A model generated the notes under the pieces. The model saw only the letters and a program-made list of their open reading frames with translations, was not told the DNA's origin and made no database searches. A stretch of 8,488 bases of DNA from CAZAGD01 sp049699975. Its GTDB lineage: Bacteria; Desulfobacterota; SM23-61. Shown here one piece after another: positions 1-5,853 of the stretch (position 1 is the stretch's first letter; every line of letters starts with the position of its first letter). The DNA is taken from positions 1 through 8,488 of the forward strand of contig JBNAWB010000163.1 in the NCBI GenBank assembly GCA_049699975.1. Direction: 5' to 3'. Position numbers and translations under genes: made by a program.

Positions 1-50
1 TCCCGCCCTGAATTGCCCTGAAATTAAAAAAATCTAAAAAGTGATCAACG

Positions 51-95
51 GTCAGAAAATAATCTTCTTGACTTGCCCAAAGGGGATGGCATAAA
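51..95 (+). promoter_or_regulatory. Possible sigma70-type promoter with overlapping inverted repeat
   Basis: TTGACT at 68-73 resembles a -35 box. CATAAA at 90-95, after a 16-base spacer, matches four of six positions of a -10 box. GTCA at 51-54 and TGAC at 69-72 form an imperfect inverted repeat that runs into the -35 box, the sort of place a repressor could bind. The region is AT-rich, so chance matches are likely. Transcription from here would serve the two CoA-ligase genes. Confidence 0.3.
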
Positions 96-124
96 AAATA
101 AAAATAAAATTTGAGGAGGGCAAG

Positions 125-1759
125 TTGGCAAATTGGCAAAAGAAAACCCTGGGACAGGCCTTGGCTGAAATTGTGAGAAGCTATCCACAAAATAACGCTT
201 TAATTTTTAAAGAAAGTAGAATTAATTACCCCCTCCTTTGGCAAGAAGTGCAGGCGTTAGCCAAAGGCCTTTTAGCTTTGGGAATAAATAGGGGTGACAA
301 AGTTGCCGTCTGGGCAGCAAATTGTCCGGAATGGATTTTTATCCAACTGGCCACGGCTTTAATTGGAGCTATTCTTGTTCCCGTGAATACGCGCTTCCGT
401 CTTAGCGAATTGGAATATATCCTTAAACAGTCGGATGCTACTACTTTATTAATAATGGATCGCTTTTTAAATATAGATTTTTTGGGCATGCTGAAAGAAT
501 TGTGCCCCGAATTGTCGGCAGCGAGACCTGGTAAATTAGTTAGCCAGCGATTACCCCTGCTGAAAAATATAATTTTATTGGGTGAGTCCAGAGCGGAGGG
601 TACATTTGCTTATGGGGAAGTAATCAATCTTGGAAAAAGTATTAGCGATGAAGAATTAACATCCCGCATGCGTTTGGTCGAACCTGATGATCTGCTCATG
701 TTCCAGTATACTTCGGGGACAACCGCTTTTCCCAAGGGAGTAATGCTAACGCATGATGGAGTGATTCATGATGCCCTGTGTATGAGCCAGAGACAGACAC
801 TAAATGCTGCAGACCGGCTCTTTTGCCCACTTCCTTTTTTCCATGTAGGTGGCGCGGTCATTTCTACGCTTAGCGTTCTTCTTTGCGGAGCGGCCATGGC
901 TTTCTTAGAGACTTATGACCCGTTGGAAAGCATGCGGGTAATTTCTAAGGAGAAGTGCACGGCCATGAATGGCATTGAGACTCATTTTTTAATGATTTAT
1001 CAACATCCTGATTTTTCTCGTTATGATCTTTCTTCTTTAAAGAAAGGTTGGGCTATTGGCCCAGCAGAAATAATTAGAAATATTTATGAGAAAATGGGGA
1101 TGACGAAGATTCTCAACGTTTACGGTATCTCCGAAGCTTCCCCTAATGTCACTACTACATTTGTGGATGATCCTTTAGATCTGCGTATTAATTTTCACGG
1201 CCTACCCCACGAAGGAACAGAGATCAAAATTGTTGACCCGCAAAGCAAGCAGGATTTACCGCCAGGGAAAGAAGGGGAAATATGTGTCCGGGGGTGGAAT
1301 GTGATGAAGGGCTATTATAAAAAGCCCGAAGAAACAGCGCGGGCCATAGATCACCTGGGTTGGTTGCACACAGGTGATTTAGGATTGATTGATCCGCAGA
1401 GTAATTATTTGAAATTTACGGGAAGATTGAAAGACATGCTGCGGGTGGGCGGAGAGAATGTTTCAGCTATGGAAGTAGAGAACTTTTTGCTGAGTCACCC
1501 TAAGATTAAACAGGTGCAGTTGATTGGCGTGCCGGATGCACGGCTCACAGAAGTGGGGATGGCCTTCGTGGAACTCAAGGAAGGAGAGACGGCCACTGCA
1601 GAAAAAATAATCGCCTATTGCCGGGGCAAGATGGCCAACTTTAAAATCCCGCGCTACGTTGTTTTTGTCCAAGAGTTTCCCATGACCGGCAGCGGCAAAA
1701 TTCAAAAATATAAGCTGAAAGAAAAAGCCAACGAAATATTAGCCAAGAAAAATGGATAA
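125..1759 (+). CDS. AMP-forming acyl-CoA synthetase (fatty/organic acid-CoA ligase)
   Basis: This gene encodes a 544-residue class I adenylate-forming enzyme, predicted to join a carboxylic acid to CoA in the cytoplasm through an acyl-AMP intermediate. The length is usual for the family. Motifs seen in order are: phosphate-binding YTSGTT at residues 195-200, followed by A-F-P-K-G where many members have Gly at the fifth place; YGISEAS at 333-339; HTGD at 415-418; the hinge region GRLKD from 433; and PMTGSGK at 519-525, giving Lys525 as the catalytic C-terminal lysine. The start is TTG, chosen because GAGGAGGG at 113-120 lies just upstream and the only nearby upstream ATG in frame (86) is followed at once by a stop. 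Its end overlaps the next gene by 8 bases, so the two are probably translated together. The acid substrate cannot be read from the sequence. Medium/long-chain fatty acid or aromatic/alicyclic acid are all possible. Confidence 0.93.
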   Translation: MANWQKKTLGQALAEIVRSYPQNNALIFKESRINYPLLWQEVQALAKGLLALGINRGDKVAVWAANCPEWIFIQLATALIGAILVPVNTRFRLSELEYILKQSDATTLLIMDRFLNIDFLGMLKELCPELSAARPGKLVSQRLPLLKNIILLGESRAEGTFAYGEVINLGKSISDEELTSRMRLVEPDDLLMFQYTSGTTAFPKGVMLTHDGVIHDALCMSQRQTLNAADRLFCPLPFFHVGGAVISTLSVLLCGAAMAFLETYDPLESMRVISKEKCTAMNGIETHFLMIYQHPDFSRYDLSSLKKGWAIGPAEIIRNIYEKMGMTKILNVYGISEASPNVTTTFVDDPLDLRINFHGLPHEGTEIKIVDPQSKQDLPPGKEGEICVRGWNVMKGYYKKPEETARAIDHLGWLHTGDLGLIDPQSNYLKFTGRLKDMLRVGGENVSAMEVENFLLSHPKIKQVQLIGVPDARLTEVGMAFVELKEGETATAEKIIAYCRGKMANFKIPRYVVFVQEFPMTGSGKIQKYKLKEKANEILAKKNG

Positions 1760-3143
1760 TAAGAATTTGGACCTTCATCGTCTTTTTTATCCCCGGTTTA
1801 TTGCGGTAATCGGCGCTTCCCCAGATGAGAGTAGCTTAGGAAGTTTGCCGATCCGTTTTTTACTTCGCCACGGATATACGGGCAAGATATTTCCGGTTAA
1901 CCCCAAGTATAAGGAGATAATGGGGCTTCCTTGTTATGCTTCCTTAAGAGATATTCGGGGAGAGGTTGATTTAGCCCTCATAAGTATTCCTCGTCAATTT
2001 GTATTGGGAGCGCTCCAAATCTGTGCTGAAAAAAGGGTCCCTTTTGCCATTCTTTTTAGTGCCGGATTTGCAGAAATGGGTGCGGAAGGGCAGAAGGCCC
2101 AAGAAGAGCTCAAAGAATTTGTCAAAAAAACTAATGTGCGCCTAGTAGGCCCCAATTGTATTGGCATTATTAATGCTCATGGTAAGGTAGCTGCCTCTTT
2201 TACCAGCGGGTTAGAGATGGACTTTTTGCTTCCGGGAAATATCGGCCTTATAACCCAAAGCGGGGGAATTGGTAATTGTATTCTAACGAGAGCCTATGAT
2301 CGGGGAATTGGTCTTAGCTATTTTATTTCTTCGGGAAATGAAGTTGATCTGGAGATCGCCGATTTTTTAGAATTTTTCTTGGGGGACGCCAGAACAAAAA
2401 GTATCGCTCTTCTCCTGGAAGATTTGAAGAATCCGCGGAAATTTCTGGAGGTGGCTGAAAGAGCTTTACAGGTGGGCAAACCAATAGTTGCTTTAAAGGT
2501 GGGGCGTTCAGAGAAAGGGAAAAAGGCTGCTTCTTCCCATACCGGGGCTATGAGTGGGAGTGCTGAGATTTATGAAGGATTTTTCCGCCAAAAAAGGATA
2601 TGTCGTGTTTTTGATATCGATGAACTTTTGGAGGTGGCCAATCTTTTTGCCGCTTATAAATTTTGCTCAGGGAATCGCGTCGCCATCTTGACTACTTCTG
2701 GAGGAAGCGGAGCGCATTTGGCAGACTTGGCTGCAGATAATCAATTAGCACTTCCTGCTCCTGCAACCACGACCAAAGAAAAGCTAAGCGATCTCGTTCC
2801 GGCTGTGGCCACCATCAACAACCCTATGGATATTACCACCCAGTTCATGAATGACCCCGATGCTATCGCCAGGTATTTGCTTACTTTTGACCAAGATGAA
2901 AACTATGATCTGCTCATCATTAATTTTACTGTTTCCTCTCCGGCCAGAACGAAAAAAGTGGCCGAGAGAATAGCAGACTTAAAAAGCTCTTTATCCAAGC
3001 CCCTAATAGTTTGCTGGCCAGTGGGGAATATGGCCCAAGAGGCCTTCCGTTGCTTAGAGAAAGCCGGCATTCCTCTTTTCTTTCATCCAAGCCGCTGTCT
3101 TTTTGCCATTGGGCAGTATGGGCGTTATAAAAATTTATCATAA
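1752..3143 (+). CDS. ADP/NDP-forming acyl-CoA synthetase alpha subunit (CoA-binding protein, no ATP-grasp part)
   Basis: The 463-residue product matches the alpha half of ADP-forming acetyl/acyl-CoA synthetases, relatives of succinyl-CoA synthetase that interconvert acyl-CoA plus ADP and phosphate with acid plus ATP. A Rossmann CoA-binding domain opens with IGASPD from residue 20. GPNCIG at 133-138 and GLITQSGG at 165-172 follow in the second, ligase-CoA region. SSHTGAMSGS surrounds His263, which corresponds to the phosphorylated histidine, and Glu223 sits where the stabilising glutamate is expected. A third flavodoxin-like segment starts near residue 304 and contains NPMDIT. The length equals a stand-alone alpha subunit. 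Single-chain versions run to about 700 residues because they add an ATP-grasp beta domain, which is absent here and downstream. The ATG lies inside the end of the preceding ligase gene with no good Shine-Dalgarno of its own, implying translational coupling. The same fold also forms the regulatory part of Pat/PatZ acetyltransferases, but no GNAT domain is present. Confidence 0.88.
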   Translation: MDNKNLDLHRLFYPRFIAVIGASPDESSLGSLPIRFLLRHGYTGKIFPVNPKYKEIMGLPCYASLRDIRGEVDLALISIPRQFVLGALQICAEKRVPFAILFSAGFAEMGAEGQKAQEELKEFVKKTNVRLVGPNCIGIINAHGKVAASFTSGLEMDFLLPGNIGLITQSGGIGNCILTRAYDRGIGLSYFISSGNEVDLEIADFLEFFLGDARTKSIALLLEDLKNPRKFLEVAERALQVGKPIVALKVGRSEKGKKAASSHTGAMSGSAEIYEGFFRQKRICRVFDIDELLEVANLFAAYKFCSGNRVAILTTSGGSGAHLADLAADNQLALPAPATTTKEKLSDLVPAVATINNPMDITTQFMNDPDAIARYLLTFDQDENYDLLIINFTVSSPARTKKVAERIADLKSSLSKPLIVCWPVGNMAQEAFRCLEKAGIPLFFHPSRCLFAIGQYGRYKNLS

Positions 3144-3189
3144 TCCCTCACTGAAGGGGGATATTAAACCAGCGATGTTGGGCCGCAAT

Positions 3190-3292
3190 GTCATCGCGAG
3201 GGAGCGTAGCGACTGTGGCGATCTCGTGATGTATTAAAAATAAAGAGATGGCCCCGCTCCCCCGCATAAATTGCGGGCTCGTTCGCCATGAC
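3190..3292. repeat. Two-armed inverted repeat, REP/MITE-like
   Basis: The left end begins GTCATCGCGAGGGAGC (3190-3205). The right end, read on the other strand, begins GTCATGGCGAACGAGC (3292-3277). Both arms then carry a GGCGATCTC/GGCCATCTC block (3217-3225 and 3253-3245), so the element is one unit facing its own reversed copy. Each arm also folds locally: 3192-3200 pairs with 3223-3231 with one G-T pair, and CCCGC/GCGGG pairs at 3261-3265 and 3273-3277. A run of A follows the right end. From memory, similar GCGAGGAGCGAAGCGAC-type units are scattered between genes in many bacterial genomes. I could not check copy number here. Confidence 0.75.
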
Positions 3293-3337
3293 AAAAAAGG
3301 GATAGTTACATAGTCTCAGCAACGAGAAGGGAGGTTG

Positions 3338-3406
3338 ATGGCCAAAATAAAATGGGCTCCCCAAGAAATCATTCATTTTTCAGTGATGGATTACAATTTC
3401 TCGTAA
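3338..3406 (+). other. Possible 22-codon small ORF with Shine-Dalgarno
   Basis: ATG at 3338 opens 22 codons (MAKIKWAPQE start, MDYNFS end) and stops at TAA 3404-3406. GGGAGG at 3329-3334 lies upstream, but only three bases away, which is short. I recognise no family. It sits right after the repeat and before the TTGACA site. It may be chance. Confidence 0.15.
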
Positions 3407-3413
3407 ATAAGAC

Positions 3414-3442
3414 TTGACATTTGGGGGCTATAGTTTTATTTA
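3414..3442 (+). promoter_or_regulatory. Possible sigma70 promoter upstream of the transporter genes
   Basis: TTGACA at 3414-3419 is a perfect -35 box. At a 17-base spacing, TATTTA (3437-3442) is a modest -10 box. The better-looking TATAGT at 3429-3434 is too close to that -35. Transcription from here would give a leader of about 300 bases that includes the orphan repeat half and the short leader ORF. Confidence 0.35.
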
Positions 3443-3594
3443 TTCGCTAGTGCTTTTGGGCAGATAAATTAATGGCCAGTTCACAGAAATAATAAATTTT
3501 TCCCTTATCATGCTCTTTGGCCAATGAGATTCTTTTGGTCAGGGGGAGAAATGCGGCTATTTGGTTAGGAAATGAATTAGCTCTTTTTCACTAA

Positions 3595-3628
3595 CGCCAA
3601 GGCGGCGCGCTATGCTCCTCGCCATGAC
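3595..3628 (-). repeat. Orphan half-copy of the REP/MITE-like repeat
   Basis: Read on the minus strand from 3628, it begins GTCATGGCGAGGAGCATAGC, closely matching the left arm at 3190 (GTCATCGCGAGGGAGCGTAGC). Like the right arm, it is followed on the + strand by an A-rich run (taaaaaatt). It faces the left arm, so 3190-3211 and 3607-3628 could also pair at long range. It would lie in the untranslated leader if the TTGACA promoter is real. Confidence 0.65.
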
Positions 3629-3678
3629 TAAAAAATTAGGGTGGAAGTATAGTCGGCGCTCATTGATAAAAGAAATAA

Positions 3679-3684
3679 TATAAT
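3679..3684 (+). promoter_or_regulatory. Perfect -10 box without a clear -35
   Basis: TATAAT at 3679-3684 matches the consensus exactly. At 17 bases upstream the sequence (GCGCTC) is not a -35 box, and TTGATA at 3663-3668 is only 10 bases away. It may be an activator-dependent start or a chance match in an AT-rich stretch. Confidence 0.25.
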
Positions 3685-3703
3685 AAGATTGAGAGGAAGT
3701 ACC

Positions 3704-3748
3704 ATGGGTAAAATAAAAAAATTTCCAAAAGGAGGAGGAGAAAAATGA
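3704..3748 (+). other. Possible 14-codon leader ORF coupled to the binding-protein gene
   Basis: AGGAAG at 3694-3699 precedes ATG at 3704, which opens 14 codons (MGKIKKFPKGGGEK). The TGA stop (3746-3748) overlaps the ATG of the binding-protein gene at 3745 as ATGA. The strong GGAGGAGGAG Shine-Dalgarno of that gene (3731-3740) lies inside this ORF and encodes its Gly-Gly-Gly-Glu part. The peptide has no run of one regulatory amino acid that would suggest attenuation. It could drive coupled translation or be accidental. Confidence 0.3.
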
Positions 3749-4899
3749 AGAAAAGTATTTTGGTGAGTAGTGTTGTTATTTTAATTGGGCTTATGGTCTT
3801 TATTTGTCCAAGCCCAGCAGCCGATCCTAAAGAATACAAGATTGGCGCCATCTTGGCCATGACAGGTGCTGGAGCATGGTATGGGCAAGTCATGAGCCAG
3901 GGGTTTTTAACGGCCATTGATGAAATTAATGCCCAAGGGGGGATCGGAGGAATAAAATTCAAAGTAGTCATTGAAGACCATCAAAGCGGATCTGGGGCGG
4001 CAGCAATCAGCGGATTTAATAAATTAGTCAACGTAGATAAAGTGCCCTTTAGCTTCACTTCTTATACCGCGCCGACTCTTTCCGTCATCCCCGTGGCTAA
4101 TGAAAAACATGTTCTCCTTTTGAATGGTGGGGCAGTGGGGCCGAAACTGGTAAAGGCCAGTCCTTACCTCTTCAACAATCGCATGTTAGCCGTGATGCAT
4201 GGATTAGGTTTAGCCCAAAGGGCCAAGGAGAGGGGGTTTACTAAAATGGCTGCTCTCTTCTGGAATGATGACGCCGGCATTGGCACGCATAAGTTTGTCG
4301 AACCGAGATGGAAAGCAATGGGCGGAACAGTAGTCGCTGCGGAAGCCCATCCCATTGGCACTACGGATTATAAACCTTACCTTTCCAAGATCATGGCTGC
4401 TAATCCGGATTTCTTGGCCCTTTGGCAGTGGGGAAAAGATTGGGGAATAGCGGTAAAACAAGCCAGGGAAATGGGCTTCACCAAACCTATTATGGGCATC
4501 GAATTCACACCTGATGCCGCCAAAATTGCGGGAGCTACGGCTGATGGGTATGAAGCAGTTACTGATTATTTTGATCCCAAAGGGACTGACCCATGGACCC
4601 AAAGATTTGTGGCCAGTTATAAAGCCAAGTATAAGACTGAGCCTGAATTTTATGCGGCTAATTATTATGAAGGGATTTACATATTGGCTGAATTAATTAA
4701 AAAAGCCAAAGCAAAAGGAGGAGATTATTGGAATGGCAAGGCTCTCCGCGAAGCCTTAATCGAGATTAAACGGTTCCCTAGCGTTTACGGCGGCTATGTG
4801 GAATTTAATCCGGAAGATGGAACATGTAAAAAGAAGACGGCCCTGTTTGTGGTCAAAGGCGGAGAGCGCATTTTCCAGAAGTACATCGAGATTCAGTAA
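3745..4899 (+). CDS. Periplasmic substrate-binding protein, LivK-like (Peripla_BP_6), ligand unknown
   Basis: The product is a 384-residue type I periplasmic binding protein, the solute-capturing part of the transporter encoded downstream. Residues 1-26 form a signal peptide: Lys2-Lys3, a hydrophobic core, then PSPAAD with likely cleavage after Ala25 or Ala26. Cys21 is not in a proper lipobox, so I expect a soluble periplasmic protein. The mature part opens with the family's KIGAILAMTG pattern, then W45-Y46-G47, and DEINAQGGIGG. Where amino-acid binders usually show a Ser/Ala-Thr cluster in the second pocket strand, this one reads LNGGAVGP (126-133), while SFTSYTAP (103-110) covers the first. 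The ligand is therefore probably not an ordinary branched-chain amino acid. Aromatic or other organic acids are reasonable alternatives, given the CoA ligase upstream. The start is set by GGAGGAGGAG at 3731-3740. A hairpin after the stop probably lets this gene be expressed above the rest. Confidence 0.93.
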   Translation: MKKSILVSSVVILIGLMVFICPSPAADPKEYKIGAILAMTGAGAWYGQVMSQGFLTAIDEINAQGGIGGIKFKVVIEDHQSGSGAAAISGFNKLVNVDKVPFSFTSYTAPTLSVIPVANEKHVLLLNGGAVGPKLVKASPYLFNNRMLAVMHGLGLAQRAKERGFTKMAALFWNDDAGIGTHKFVEPRWKAMGGTVVAAEAHPIGTTDYKPYLSKIMAANPDFLALWQWGKDWGIAVKQAREMGFTKPIMGIEFTPDAAKIAGATADGYEAVTDYFDPKGTDPWTQRFVASYKAKYKTEPEFYAANYYEGIYILAELIKKAKAKGGDYWNGKALREALIEIKRFPSVYGGYVEFNPEDGTCKKKTALFVVKGGERIFQKYIEIQ

Positions 4900-4927
4900 A
4901 TAAAATAAATGCATAAATTTAAGAGCT

Positions 4928-4959
4928 AATGAGGGCAGATATCTGTCTGCCCTCATTTT
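4928..4959 (+). terminator. Strong hairpin with short T run between binding protein and livH (probable partial terminator)
   Basis: AATGAGGGCAGA at 4928-4939 pairs perfectly with TCTGCCCTCATT at 4946-4957 around a six-base loop. The T run is only TTTT (4956-4959). The livH Shine-Dalgarno follows at once. This is typical of a leaky terminator or 3' mRNA stabiliser that raises binding protein over permease. Confidence 0.75.
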
Positions 4960-4974
4960 GAGTAAAGGAATTTT

Positions 4975-5853
4975 ATGGATCTTTTTGGGCAATTAGTAAT
5001 TAATGGCTTATCCCTGGGAAGTATCTATTCTCTTTTGGGAATTAGTTGGGGTCTAATTTTCGCTGTTACGCGCACTTTCCATTTTGCCCATGGCGCCACC
5101 TTCGTAGTGGCCGCTTACGGAACTTATCTGGCGCAGCAGATGGGTGCCCCTTTGATTTTAGCAGTCCTGGGGGGAATTCTGGGAGCCGTTTTTTTTGGTC
5201 TGGCCATTGAGAAATTTCTTTACCAATACTTACGCCGCGCCTTTGCCACTCCTTTAGTCATTTTTATTGCTGCTTTAGGGACACTCATTACTGTGGAGAA
5301 CTTCATCGCCATGGGCTTTGGCACAGATGCCAAACCCTTAGAAGGATTTCCGATCAAGGTTATTAAGATTGGTCGGATAGGGTTTAACAATCTGCACGTG
5401 GTCATGTTTTGCACGGCAGCTATCCTTTTAATAGGATTGATCTGGTATCTTCGTCATACTAAAAGCGGGAAGGCTCTGCGCGCCGTAATTAGCAATCCAG
5501 AAATGGCCGAAGTTATTGGGATTGATGTCTCGAAATACTTCCTTTTGGCTTTTGGCCTGGGTTCTTTCCTCATTGCGCCCGCAGCCGTGCTGGTAACTAT
5601 AGAAAGAGGGGCCACCCCTGATCTCGGTCACTGGGCGATTCTTTATTCTTTTATGCCGGTAATCATTGGCGGCATAGGAAGCATTCCCGGAGCAGCCTTA
5701 GCCGGGATAATAATTGGTTTAGCTGAATCAATTGGCATTTGGAAAATATCTTCCCAGTGGCAGTTGGGCATTGCTTTTATTATTTTAGTAATAGTCTTGA
5801 TCATCAAACCTACAGGCCTTTTTGGGTTTCGAGTTTATCGAGGGAAAATTTAA
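4975..5853 (+). CDS. livH: ABC transporter permease LivH
   Basis: This is a 292-residue inner-membrane permease of the branched-chain-amino-acid (HAAT) type, which pairs with the LivM part of the next gene to form the channel. The N-terminus has GSIYSLLGISWGLIFAV leading to FHFAHG (35-40), a LivH hallmark. About eight hydrophobic segments follow. GGIGSIPGAALAG at 232-244 is the cytoplasmic coupling loop that docks onto the ATPase subunits, and the protein ends with a KPTGLFG motif and a short basic tail. AAGGA at 4965-4969 is the Shine-Dalgarno, five bases before the ATG. The stop overlaps the next ATG by one base (TAATG), so translation is coupled. Length and motifs are normal. Confidence 0.95.
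   Translation: MDLFGQLVINGLSLGSIYSLLGISWGLIFAVTRTFHFAHGATFVVAAYGTYLAQQMGAPLILAVLGGILGAVFFGLAIEKFLYQYLRRAFATPLVIFIAALGTLITVENFIAMGFGTDAKPLEGFPIKVIKIGRIGFNNLHVVMFCTAAILLIGLIWYLRHTKSGKALRAVISNPEMAEVIGIDVSKYFLLAFGLGSFLIAPAAVLVTIERGATPDLGHWAILYSFMPVIIGGIGSIPGAALAGIIIGLAESIGIWKISSQWQLGIAFIILVIVLIIKPTGLFGFRVYRGKI

Larger units (their letters stand above)
3144..3744. other. 600-base intergenic region, repeat-rich, no convincing gene
   Basis: This gap separates the ligase pair from the transporter genes. It contains a two-armed inverted repeat (3190-3292), a reversed half-copy (3595-3628), two promoter-like sites and two very short ORFs with Shine-Dalgarno-like sequences, described separately. No T-tract terminator is visible after the ligase gene. 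The weak ATCCC/GGGAT pairing at 3143-3162 lacks a T run. The longer reading frames here are on the minus strand and either cross the repeat or lack a start codon and Shine-Dalgarno. Confidence 0.7.

Noticed and set aside
86..94. Upstream ATG in frame with the acyl-CoA synthetase
   Set aside because: It reads ATG GCA TAA, so it stops after two codons.
3143..3163. Possible terminator after the alpha-subunit gene
   Set aside because: The stem is about five pairs (ATCCC/GGGAT) with a mismatch beyond, and no T run follows.
3191..3376. 61-codon minus-strand ORF in the gap
   Set aside because: Its coding sequence runs through the inverted repeat; the protein has no recognisable family or good upstream Shine-Dalgarno.
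3447..3587. Minus-strand open stretch of 47 codons containing KGKIYYFC, reminiscent of YHS-type metal-binding ends
   Set aside because: No ATG start, no Shine-Dalgarno, no paired cysteine motif; at best a decayed fragment, and too little to claim a pseudogene.
3595..3628. CRISPR-like repeat
   Set aside because: Copies are inverted and irregularly spaced, with no regular spacers or cas genes.
4210..4602. 130-codon minus-strand ORF inside the binding-protein gene
   Set aside because: It is a shadow of the strongly supported + strand gene and shows no recognisable domain.
5739..5852. N-terminal extension of the LivM-LivG frame from a TTG start
   Set aside because: It lies wholly inside livH, adds 38 residues with no LivM similarity, and ATG 5853 has both a Shine-Dalgarno and the TAATG overlap.
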